Source: MVYY01 sp012517575 (lineage in GTDB: Bacteria; Bacteroidota; Bacteroidia; Bacteroidales; Paludibacteraceae). From it: 64,000 nt of DNA. Position numbers and translations under genes: made by a program. Each line of letters opens with the position of its first letter. Position 1 is the stretch's first letter. Where the stretch lies: positions 1-64,000 of the forward strand of contig JAVLUG010000004.1 of NCBI GenBank assembly GCA_031629035.1, written 5' to 3'. Below are positions 43,411 to 52,520 of the stretch, one piece after another. The notes beneath the pieces are model-generated. The model did not search any database. It had not been told where the DNA came from and saw only the letters and a program-made list of their open reading frames with translations.

Positions 43411-45159
43411 GAGACGTAGCATGCTACGTCTCTACTTAATTAATTGAATTACAAATAATTAATTGAAAAATGAATGTATTGAAATTCTTCCCAACCTTAT
43501 CGTGCAAAAAACCTTAATAACCTGAATAAACTCCAAAATCGAAACCTTATTACCTTGTTTTACCGTGAAAACAATTGACGTTCTCGCATGAGACGTAGCA
43601 TGCTACGTCTCTACTTAATTAATTGAATTACAAATAATTAATTGAACATTGAATGTATTGAAATTCTTCCAACCTTATCGTGCAAAAAACCTTAATAACC
43701 TGAATAAACCCCAAAATCGAAACCTTATTACCTTATTTTACCGTGAAAACAATTGACGTTCTCGCATGAGACGTAGCATGCTACGTATCTACCATGATAA
43801 ATTTCAATTCCATTGGAAAAAATACCGAGCAACTTTTGAATTATTTCACGTTTGGAATCCATTTCATTACCACCAATTTGGGCATTTGCGTGAGACGTAG
43901 CATGCTACGTCTCTACTTAATTAATTGAATTACAAATAATTAATTGAACAATGAATGTATTGAAATTCTTCCAACCTTATCGTGCAAAAAACCTTAATAA
44001 CCTGAATAAACTCCAAAATCGAAACCTTATTACCTTGTTTTACCGTGAAAACAATTGACGTTCTCGCATGAGACGTAGCATGCTACGTCTCTACTTAATT
44101 AATTGAATTACAAATAATTAATTGAACAATGAATGTATTGAAATTCTTCCAACCTTATCGTGCAAAAAACCTTAATAACCTGAATAAACTCCAAAATCGA
44201 AACCTTATTACCTTATTTTACCGTGAAAACAATTGACGTTCTCGCATGAGACGTAGCATGCTACGTCTCTACTTAATTAATTGAATTACAAATAATTAAT
44301 TGAAAAAACAATATTTGAAATTCTTTCCAACCTTATCGTGCAAAAAACCTTAATAACCTGAATAAACTCCAAAATCGAAACCTTATTACCTTATTTTACC
44401 GTGAAAACAATTGATGTTCTCGCATGAGACGTAGCATGCTACGTTTCTGCTTAATTAATTGAATTACAAATAATTAATTAAAAGAACAATATTTGAAATT
44501 CTTCCCAACCTTATCGTGCAAAAAACCTTAATAACCTGAATAAACTCCAAAATCGAAACCTTATTACCTTATTTTACCGTGAAAACTATTTAGGTTCTCG
44601 CATGAGACGTAGCATGCTACGTCTCTACTTAATATATTGAATTACAAATGATTAATTGAACAATGAATGTAATGAGATTCTTCCAACCTTATCGTGCAAA
44701 AAACCTTAATAACCTGAATAAACTCCAAAATCGAAACCTTATTACCTTATTTTACCGTGAAAACTATTTAGGTTCTCGCATGAGACGTAGCATGCTACGT
44801 CTCTACTTAATATATTGAATTACAAATGATTAATTGAACAATGAATGTAATGAGATTCTTCCAACCTTATCGTGCAAAAAACCTTAATAACCTGAATAAA
44901 CCCCAAAATCGAAACCTTATTACCTTATTTTACCGTGAAAACTATTTAGGTTCTCGCACGAGACGTAGCATGCTACGTCTCTACTTAATATATTGAATTA
45001 CAAATGATTAATTGAACAATGAATGTAATGAGATTCTTCCAACCTTATCGTGCAAAAAACCTTAATAACCTGAATAAACTCCAAAATCGAAACCTTATTA
45101 CCTTATTTTACCGTGAAAACTATTTAGGTTCTCGCACGAAACGTAGCATGCTACGGCTC
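43411..45159. repeat. Satellite-like tandem array: 178-bp units, each with a 22-bp palindrome
   Basis: Eleven copies of a 22-bp palindrome (GAGACGTAGCA followed by its reverse complement) begin at 43411, 43590, 43768, 43892, 44070, 44248, 44426, 44604, 44782, 44960 and 45138. Steps are 179, 178, 124 and then seven times 178. Each full unit also holds a TTAATTAATTG/CAAATAATTAATTG inverted pair and the motif AACCTTATTACCTT. Neighbouring units are nearly identical; copies 3, 7 and 11 have damaged palindromes. The 124-bp step is a different filler. No coding potential. The rest of the 2.5-kb divergent gap (43231-45732) holds candidate promoters only. Confidence 0.92.
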
Positions 45160-45290
45160 TATCCATAGCAAATGCAACATTTCCATATTCCCGTTGAGAC
45201 AAATTGAAAAAGCTATCATCCTCCGATAAAAAAATTAAACGTTATATTATGTTAAACCGGAATAAAAATACAAATTAAATTATTTTTTAC

Positions 45291-45321
45291 ATTGCCCATA
45301 TTTGAAATTATTATAACTTTG
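45291..45321 (+). promoter_or_regulatory. Candidate distal promoter of giant gene B
   Basis: TAACTTTG (45314-45321) fits TAnnTTTG, with ATTG (45291-45294) 19 bp upstream. The implied leader is over 400 nt. A nearer site is also present. Confidence 0.4.
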
Positions 45322-45455
45322 CAACCCAAAATTATTTAAAATTAAAACCAGCCCGTTCACAAAAAGTCTTAATTTTAATTATATTTTGAGTTAATTTAAT
45401 TTATTTCACATTATTCGTTTCGTTCGATCGTTAATTTATTGTATTTCAATATTTT

Positions 45456-45463
45456 TATCTTTG
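45456..45463 (+). promoter_or_regulatory. Candidate proximal -7 element of giant gene B
   Basis: TATCTTTG matches TAnnTTTG, 270 bp before the start codon at 45733. No -33 element at normal spacing is seen. Confidence 0.3.
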
Positions 45464-45732
45464 TATCTTGTTTCCTTCTTGTTCTGATTTAATCAGTATT
45501 TTTCATAGATTGTATTGAAATATCGGATTTCTTAAGCTATAAATGCATAAACAACTTGTTAAATATATATAAAAATAGAAAAATCGGTTAACTTTTTTCC
45601 GTTTTTTCTTTTTTTATTCATGAAATGAATGTAACATTGTACCGAATATTTCTATGGAAAACATTCCCAATTTTTTTAATTGCAGCGTTAAAGCAGTGTT
45701 TGAGCTCTAAAACGGTGAGTGGGGGATTTTAA

Positions 45733-48700
45733 ATGAAGAAAATTTTTACAGAGTACCTGAAAATCTGTTTGTTTTCATTCTTCCTTGTTTTGGGAGGAAT
45801 GTCTTCGATATATGCAACAACATATTATTCTAAAGCGACCGGATTAAATGCGAATGCTCGAACTACGTGGACAGTAAATGCTGACGGAACAGGTGCGAAT
45901 CCATCCAATTTTACAACTGCCGGAGATGTGTTTGTTATTCAAAATGGACATGCATTAACTTTGAATAATACATGGTCTTTGACTGGTAACCTTACTATAA
46001 ATAATGGAGGATCTTTTACCACTGGAAGTCAAAATACGACCCTTGGAAGTTTAACTATAAATAGCGGTGGTACTTTCACTGTAAATTTTAATAATAATAG
46101 GACACTTACTTTAAATGGAGCTACAACTATTGGTGGCACTTTAAATATAACCACAACGAATGGAAATAAAAACTTTATCGGTTCTGTAACGGTTAATAGC
46201 GGTGGTACGTGGAATAACAGCGGCAATGAAGCTATTAACTTTCGAGGCGGCGTAACTAATAACGGTACTTTCACGGCAGGAGCAGGCGTATATACTTTCA
46301 ACACGAACAATCAAACCATCAATGGCACCTTGAGTATTCCTAATGTGACGGTGACAGGAGTTACATTGACCAACAACGGAACGTTGTCTGTAACTACTGC
46401 ATTGGCAGGCAATGGAGGGCTGACCCAAAGCAGTGGAAGTGTACTGAATATAGGGGGGCCTACAACAACGGCAATTACTATTTCAACATTGACCGCTACT
46501 GCTGCCGGAAATACGGTAAATTATAACGGTGCAGCTCAGACGCTTAAAGCGACGACTTATGACAATTTAACCCTATCCGGAACAGGAGCTAAAACATTTC
46601 CTTCCGGAACGACAACCGTCAATAATGTGTTGTCTATTGAAAATGGCACTAACACAAATACCTTTACGGGAACTTTAGCTTATGGTACAGCAGCTACTTT
46701 GCAATACAATGCCGGTTCATCCAATCGAACGGTTGCTGCCGAATGGCCGGCTACATTTAATGGCACAGGCGGAGTTCTTATTAAGGGAACCGGAACCATT
46801 ACTTTAAATGAAACAAAAACATTAAGTGCAAATGTACCTTTAACAATTAATAGCGGAACTTTAGCGTCCGGTAATTATAATTTAACGTTAGGAGGAAATT
46901 TCACTAATAATGCCACATTTACCTATGGAACTTCTACCGTTACTTTTAATGGTACTTCCCCTCAAACTATCAGTGGAACTTCTGCTACTACCTTTTATAA
47001 TTTAACGATCAACAATACCGGCACTTCAGGAAACAATACCGTTACCCTTGAGCAGCCAACCACCGTAACTAATACGCTTACTTTGACTTCAGGGATTGTC
47101 AATACGACCTCAACAAATGTTCTTTCGGTTACCAATACGGCAACCTCAGGCATTTCGGGAGGAAGTTCTTCATCCTTTGTCAATGGACCTTTGAAATGGT
47201 CTTTACCAGCCAGTTTGGCATCAGGAAGCAGCTATGTTTTTCCGGTGGGTGCAGGAACCAATTATTACCCCTTCACGCTAATGAATCCAACAACCGGAGC
47301 AACAGCCCCAACGGTTCAAATAGAAGCAAAAACAGGCAGCAGTGGAGGAACTTTTGACGGAACGTTGTTTTCGTTAAGTACGACGGAATACTGGACAATG
47401 GCTACCACAGGAAGTTTTACGAACAGTTCCATTTCTATTTCCCGTCCGACGGCTATCACTCCTTATAACGTGATTGCAGGATCAACTACTGTGAACGGTA
47501 CTTACACTTCATTGGGTGGAACTGCCGGAACGAACGGAGTAACGAACTCCAATTCAATCGGTTCCAATCGGTATTTTGCATTGGGTCGTGCAAGATATTT
47601 AACCCTTTCAACAACAAGCCTTACCGGTTTTACTTATCCGGAAGGGAATGGCCCATCCGGCATTCAGAGTTTTACCGTCAATGCAGACGGACTAACTGAC
47701 AATGTGATCATTTCAGCACCAACCGATTTTGAAGTTTCGCTTTCGGGAGGAACTTCTTTCAGCGGTAGCAGTCAGGTTACGATTCCGGCTGTGTCAGGTA
47801 GTATGAACAATGTTTCTGTTTATGTTCGTATGAAAGCCGGTTTGGTTCAAGGCAGCATTGGTCCGGAACAATTAACGGTTGCTTCCACCGGTTTCACCAA
47901 TCAGACGATAAATCTGAGCGGAACAGTAACCGTTCGTCCGGTTGTAACGCTTTCTACTTCAGGATTAAGTGGATTTACTTATTCTTTTTCGGCAGGACCA
48001 TCGGCTCAACAAAGTTTTACTGTCAGTGGGTCAAATCTTTCCGGAAATGTAACGCTCACTGCACCTGTTCACTATGAAATATCTACTACTTCCGGTTCCG
48101 GTTTTACCTCGTCAATATCGCTCACGCCTACAGGAGGAACGTTGCCGTCTACAACCATTTACGTACGATTAAAAGTAAGTTTGGGCGTAGGCACTTATAA
48201 TGAAACATTGACGGCAGCCAGTCAATATGCCGTAACAAAAAATCTTTCCTTGAATGGAAGCGTTACTTCCGCTGCAACTCTTACTACAACTCCCGCCTGG
48301 CTTGCCTGCTTTATTTATACTTCCGGAAGCGGCCCTTCCGGTGCGCAAACTTTTTCTTTAACCGGTTCCAATTTGGGGACAAATACGGTAACCGTGACAG
48401 CACCAACTAATTTTGAAATATCGAGCAACGGAACTACTTTCAGCAGTTCATTTACTTTGACGCCCAGTGGCGGAGCGGTCAATCAGACGGTGTATGCAAG
48501 GTTAAAATCGGGATTGGCAGTTGGAACATATGGTCCGAGTAATGTGTCGCTATCTTGTACAGGAGCAGTAACCAAAACCGTTGCATTGAACGGACAGCTT
48601 GTGAATACGGCTACTGTATTGGTATCGAAGAATACGGTTACAGGTTTTGGTTATCAATTAAACGGTGGACCTTCGCCGGTTCAGTCGTTGACAGTCAGTG

Positions 48701-51666
48701 GAGCTTCATTGGGTACTAACAACATTGTTGTTACTCCGCCGTCCAATTACGAGATTTCGACATCGCCCAATTCAGGATTTCAATCAACAGCCATTACACT
48801 GATCCAATCAAGCGGGAAAGTCGATCCAACGAATATTTATATCCGATTAAAATCGGGATTAACCGCCGGAACGTACAATCAAACGCTCACAGTTGTGTCG
48901 GGTTCAATTACACAAAATGTAACGCTGAATGGGAAAGTTTATGCTACGCCGTTGATTACGGCTTCAGGAGGAGGCGATTATTGTTCGGGTAGCACCATTA
49001 ATTTGACCAGTACAGGAGACGATATTGTCAATCGTTACTGGTCGGGTCCAAACAATTATTATTCAACTTCTCAAAATCCTTCCATAGCCAACAGTACTCC
49101 CTCCATGTCGGGTACTTATTCCGTAACCGGGAATGTAATAACAGGAGGAAATCTGATTGTGAACGGAGATTTTGAAATGGGAAATGTGGCCATCAGCAGC
49201 AGTTATGGTTATCCGGCTGAGCCATTCACAACAAGTTCGCTTGTTCCGGAAGGTTTGTATGCCATTGTCAATTTACCAAGTACAGTACATTCCAATTTCA
49301 CCTCTACCGGCGTTGATCATACTACCGGAACGGGAAAGCAAATGGTAATCAACGGTGCTACCAATCCGGGTGTTGTGGTTTGGTCGCAATCGGTGGCTGT
49401 GGTTGCCAATGCCGATTACGAGTTTACGTATTGGGTACAGACAGTAGTAAATGGAAATGATCAAAACCCTTCCCAACTTCAACTGTATGTAAATGGTGTA
49501 GCAGCAGGTCCTATTTACACAGCCAATCCGACAACTGCCGTTTGGACTCAATTTATTTATAATACGAATGCCGGTTCTAATACGGTACTAAATTTGGAAT
49601 TGGTCAATCAAAATACCATTGCAGGTGGAAATGACTTTGCATTGGATGACATTGTATTTCATCAAATTCTTCCGGCAACAGCCTCTACCAATGTTACCGT
49701 AAACAACAACCTGCCTGTCAGCGTAAGCATTTCTTATTCTCCGTCCGTAGTTTACACGAATACGCCGGTAATTTTTACGGCTACTCCAACCAATGGAGGT
49801 TCTGCCCCCCTGTATGAGTGGTCGGTCAATGGAACAGTCGTGGGGACGAACAGTTCAACCTATACCTATACGCCTCAAAATGGAGATGTAGTTTCCTGTA
49901 AATTGACCTCCTCTTATCCGTGTGCGACAGGAAATCCGGCTACGAGTAGCAAAACCATGACGGTATTGACGCAAAACAATTATTGGATGGGAGCTGTTTC
50001 GAGTACCGATTGGGCAACAGCTTCAAACTGGACGGCAGGTTTTGTGCCGTTGGCCGGCGATAATGTAGAATATGCCACAGTAGCGAATTATGGGACGGCA
50101 GCCGTCAACGATTTGCAACTGGATGCCGACCGAACGATTAGCAGTTTAATCAATGCAACGAACAAAAAGTTAATCATCCCCGCAGCAAAAGCGCTTACGG
50201 TAAACAATACGATTACCATTAGCGACAGCCAAAATGCCAATTTGATACTGATAAAATCAGGTGGTTCTTCCACTCCGCAAGGCACGCTGATTTTCCACAA
50301 TGATGCGGATCATCCTGTATATGGCACGGTAGAGATGTATTCGAAAGCATGGATCGATCCCAATGGAGCGACCAATAACAAATATTTCTGGCAATATTTC
50401 GGGTTACCTTTCCGTTCCTTGCAAGCCAATCCTTCGTTTTATGGTGCATACGTCAGGAAATGGGACGAAACGGGAACTACGATTTCCAATCATTGGGTGC
50501 AATTGGGAAACAACGATGTTATTCAGTCTTTTTTGGGCTATGAAATTTGTCAGCCGTCGGAAAAAACGTATACATGGCAGGGAATTTTGGAAAATCGAGA
50601 TTTCAGTTCGGGAGAATTGGCCTACACCAGTTCGGCATTGTATCCAGGCCAGCATATTTTTGGCAATTCCTATACGGCTGCTATCGATATCACCCAAATC
50701 AACTTTGGCAATAACATGGAAGCTACGGTGTATCTGTACAATACCGGTTCGTTCAATAATTGGGGAACCAATAATGGCGAAACAAGTAATTCTCCTACTA
50801 ATACCAATCCCGGAACGTATGCGGCAATTCCACAAAATCAAGCGGGACAAGGAGGAGTTCAGGGGCAAATTCCTTCCATGCAGGGATTTTTGGTAAAAGC
50901 CATGAGCAATACAACAGGAAATACGCTTTCGATACCTTATTCGTCGGTAGCCGTGAAAAATACAACCCTGCAACGGGCAAAAGCCGCCAATGAAAATAGC
51001 TCGGACGAAAAGCAATATTTACGGATCGATTTAAAAACAGATACGGTCATTGTGGACAGGATGTGGATATTCAACGAAGAAAACTGTACACGGTCTTTCG
51101 ACAATGGCTGGGACGGACCCAAAATGCTTACCGAAAATGGGACACCGGCATTGTGTGCTATAGAAAAAGACGGTTTGTATCAAGTAAATTCGGTGAACAA
51201 TATGGACGAAACCAAACTCGGATTCCGGAAAGGAACAGCAACGCAATACACGTTAACATTTTATCCTAAAAACCTGCAGCAACGCTATCCGGCCGTTTAT
51301 CTGCTGGACGAAGCCACAAACAAAGCGATAAAAATAGAAAACGAAGAAACAGCTTACACCTTTACGGCTACGGGAGCGGGAAATTTGCAGCAGCGCTTTC
51401 GCATTGTTGCACGCTATTACGATAAAGGGGAGACGGAAGGGGAAACGCAAATCAAGGTATTTTCTTCCAAAAGCCATATTGTAATCGACAACCTGAGTAC
51501 GGAAAATGGAGAAGCATTGATTTACGATATTTCGGGACGGAAAATAGCTCAGGAGAAATTTTCTGGAGAAAGCATTACCGTTTATGGCAATTATCCTACG
51601 GGAGCTTATGTGGTGAAAGCTTTTACGAACAAGGGAACGGTAACGGAACGCATCATTGTTCGGTAA
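45733..51666 (+). CDS. Giant modular T9SS-secreted surface protein B
   Basis: 1977 residues, with signal peptide (MKKIFTEYLKICLFSFFLVLGGMSSIYA). Residues ~30-480 are Asn/Thr/Gly-rich short repeats (NNGGSFTTG, NSGGTFTV, NNGTFTAG) that suggest a beta-helix. Four diverged ~111-residue Ig-like repeats follow (starts ~620, 735, 846 and 957; SLTGFTYPEGNGPSGIQSFTV pattern), then a PKD/Ig-like segment, a carbohydrate-binding-like jelly roll (~1140-1310, NGDFEMGN), more beta domains, and a type A T9SS sorting domain (~1905-1977, EALIYDISGRKIA ... GAYVVKAF). No enzyme motif seen. A surface adhesin or matrix protein is likely. The small tail protein starts 13 bp after its stop. Confidence 0.85.
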   Translation: MKKIFTEYLKICLFSFFLVLGGMSSIYATTYYSKATGLNANARTTWTVNADGTGANPSNFTTAGDVFVIQNGHALTLNNTWSLTGNLTINNGGSFTTGSQNTTLGSLTINSGGTFTVNFNNNRTLTLNGATTIGGTLNITTTNGNKNFIGSVTVNSGGTWNNSGNEAINFRGGVTNNGTFTAGAGVYTFNTNNQTINGTLSIPNVTVTGVTLTNNGTLSVTTALAGNGGLTQSSGSVLNIGGPTTTAITISTLTATAAGNTVNYNGAAQTLKATTYDNLTLSGTGAKTFPSGTTTVNNVLSIENGTNTNTFTGTLAYGTAATLQYNAGSSNRTVAAEWPATFNGTGGVLIKGTGTITLNETKTLSANVPLTINSGTLASGNYNLTLGGNFTNNATFTYGTSTVTFNGTSPQTISGTSATTFYNLTINNTGTSGNNTVTLEQPTTVTNTLTLTSGIVNTTSTNVLSVTNTATSGISGGSSSSFVNGPLKWSLPASLASGSSYVFPVGAGTNYYPFTLMNPTTGATAPTVQIEAKTGSSGGTFDGTLFSLSTTEYWTMATTGSFTNSSISISRPTAITPYNVIAGSTTVNGTYTSLGGTAGTNGVTNSNSIGSNRYFALGRARYLTLSTTSLTGFTYPEGNGPSGIQSFTVNADGLTDNVIISAPTDFEVSLSGGTSFSGSSQVTIPAVSGSMNNVSVYVRMKAGLVQGSIGPEQLTVASTGFTNQTINLSGTVTVRPVVTLSTSGLSGFTYSFSAGPSAQQSFTVSGSNLSGNVTLTAPVHYEISTTSGSGFTSSISLTPTGGTLPSTTIYVRLKVSLGVGTYNETLTAASQYAVTKNLSLNGSVTSAATLTTTPAWLACFIYTSGSGPSGAQTFSLTGSNLGTNTVTVTAPTNFEISSNGTTFSSSFTLTPSGGAVNQTVYARLKSGLAVGTYGPSNVSLSCTGAVTKTVALNGQLVNTATVLVSKNTVTGFGYQLNGGPSPVQSLTVSGASLGTNNIVVTPPSNYEISTSPNSGFQSTAITLIQSSGKVDPTNIYIRLKSGLTAGTYNQTLTVVSGSITQNVTLNGKVYATPLITASGGGDYCSGSTINLTSTGDDIVNRYWSGPNNYYSTSQNPSIANSTPSMSGTYSVTGNVITGGNLIVNGDFEMGNVAISSSYGYPAEPFTTSSLVPEGLYAIVNLPSTVHSNFTSTGVDHTTGTGKQMVINGATNPGVVVWSQSVAVVANADYEFTYWVQTVVNGNDQNPSQLQLYVNGVAAGPIYTANPTTAVWTQFIYNTNAGSNTVLNLELVNQNTIAGGNDFALDDIVFHQILPATASTNVTVNNNLPVSVSISYSPSVVYTNTPVIFTATPTNGGSAPLYEWSVNGTVVGTNSSTYTYTPQNGDVVSCKLTSSYPCATGNPATSSKTMTVLTQNNYWMGAVSSTDWATASNWTAGFVPLAGDNVEYATVANYGTAAVNDLQLDADRTISSLINATNKKLIIPAAKALTVNNTITISDSQNANLILIKSGGSSTPQGTLIFHNDADHPVYGTVEMYSKAWIDPNGATNNKYFWQYFGLPFRSLQANPSFYGAYVRKWDETGTTISNHWVQLGNNDVIQSFLGYEICQPSEKTYTWQGILENRDFSSGELAYTSSALYPGQHIFGNSYTAAIDITQINFGNNMEATVYLYNTGSFNNWGTNNGETSNSPTNTNPGTYAAIPQNQAGQGGVQGQIPSMQGFLVKAMSNTTGNTLSIPYSSVAVKNTTLQRAKAANENSSDEKQYLRIDLKTDTVIVDRMWIFNEENCTRSFDNGWDGPKMLTENGTPALCAIEKDGLYQVNSVNNMDETKLGFRKGTATQYTLTFYPKNLQQRYPAVYLLDEATNKAIKIENEETAYTFTATGAGNLQQRFRIVARYYDKGETEGETQIKVFSSKSHIVIDNLSTENGEALIYDISGRKIAQEKFSGESITVYGNYPTGAYVVKAFTNKGTVTERIIVR

Positions 51667-51679
51667 AAAACGGAGAGAA

Positions 51680-52333
51680 ATGAAAAAGGGAGAAATTAAA
51701 TTGTCGTTGATTTTGCTGGTTGGAGGGCTGGGAATTATTTTTTGCCTTTTCTTTTTCGATATACCCTTTTTACCCAATCTGAAATACAAGTCTGATGTGC
51801 TGGACATACGGCAATACAACAGGCCTTACGATTATCCGACCTTTCAACATCCACTCCCCAAAGCAAGCTATAAAGGTTCGCAAACTTTTTCTTCTGATGG
51901 ATTAATGACTGAACAAGTAAATACCGACAATCCGGGCAGAGGCTTTCAGAACGAAGGAAACGGATACAATTTCGACAATGGATCCACAATGACGGGTTCG
52001 CCTTTATCTTCTCAAAAAAACCGAATTGTTGGTTCAACACAAGGAACAGGCAGCAGTGGAGGATTTTATGCCTACGGAAAAAGAAATTCTTCTGAAAACC
52101 GAGCTTCCGGACAAGCTGCAAGAGGGAGCATGCTTGCTGCGAGCGAACTGAGAGAACCTTTTTCAAACAGTACTCCTGCCCCACAAAGAGCACCTTATGA
52201 ACCAAATAAAGGTGCCACTGACCCCGGAGGTGCTCCGTTAGGTAATCCAATACCTGCAGGAAACGGATTGGGAGTGTTGTTGCTGCTGGCTGCCGGTTAT
52301 GCGTCTTTTATAAAGTTAAGGGCAAAAAGATAA
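51680..52333 (+). CDS. Small Ser/Gly-rich protein with N-terminal helix and C-terminal sorting-like tail (copy B)
   Basis: Called from the ATG at 51680 (MKKGEIKLSLILLVGGLG), which is preceded by GGAGAG and lies 13 bp after the giant gene's stop; a TTG 24 bp upstream overlaps that gene. The 217-residue protein has one N-terminal helix (~8-27), a polar middle rich in Ser, Gly and Asn without cysteine, and a tail of TDPGGAPLGNPIPAGNGL, a hydrophobic helix (GVLLLLAAGYASF) and basic KLRAKR. The same tail design ends the protein at 36759-37370, although the middles do not align. No family recognised. Tight spacing says it is cotranscribed with giant protein B, so a role in its anchoring or assembly is a reasonable guess only. 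Confidence 0.72.
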   Translation: MKKGEIKLSLILLVGGLGIIFCLFFFDIPFLPNLKYKSDVLDIRQYNRPYDYPTFQHPLPKASYKGSQTFSSDGLMTEQVNTDNPGRGFQNEGNGYNFDNGSTMTGSPLSSQKNRIVGSTQGTGSSGGFYAYGKRNSSENRASGQAARGSMLAASELREPFSNSTPAPQRAPYEPNKGATDPGGAPLGNPIPAGNGLGVLLLLAAGYASFIKLRAKR

Positions 52334-52412
52334 CTTTAAATCCCTATTTAATTTCTTTTTCTTTTTCGAATCTTTCGTAATGAAAGAGATCAGATTTGCA
52401 GAAAATTCAAGA

Positions 52413-52490
52413 AAAACAACTTATACGGTACTGAAATTATTGTTTTTTCCTTAATAAATACCGTATTGAGACTCTCTTTGCAAGTTGTTT
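52413..52490. terminator. Interrupted inverted repeat between convergent genes
   Basis: AAACAACTT ... TACGGTA (52413-52430) is mirrored by TACCGTA (52459-52465) and AAGTTGTTT (52482-52490). It lies in the 187-bp gap between convergent genes and may act as a bidirectional terminator, but the stem is broken by unpaired bases. Confidence 0.35.
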
Positions 52491-52520
52491 CATAGAACAT
52501 AAAAATTGGAGTTTTCCCTT

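Noticed and set aside
43411..45159. CRISPR array
   Set aside because: The repeats are 178 bp apart with near-identical sequence between them; there are no unique spacers of 25-40 bp and no cas genes.
50404..51015. 203-residue minus-strand ORF inside giant gene B
   Set aside because: Antisense frame of a clear long coding region, with no domain seen.
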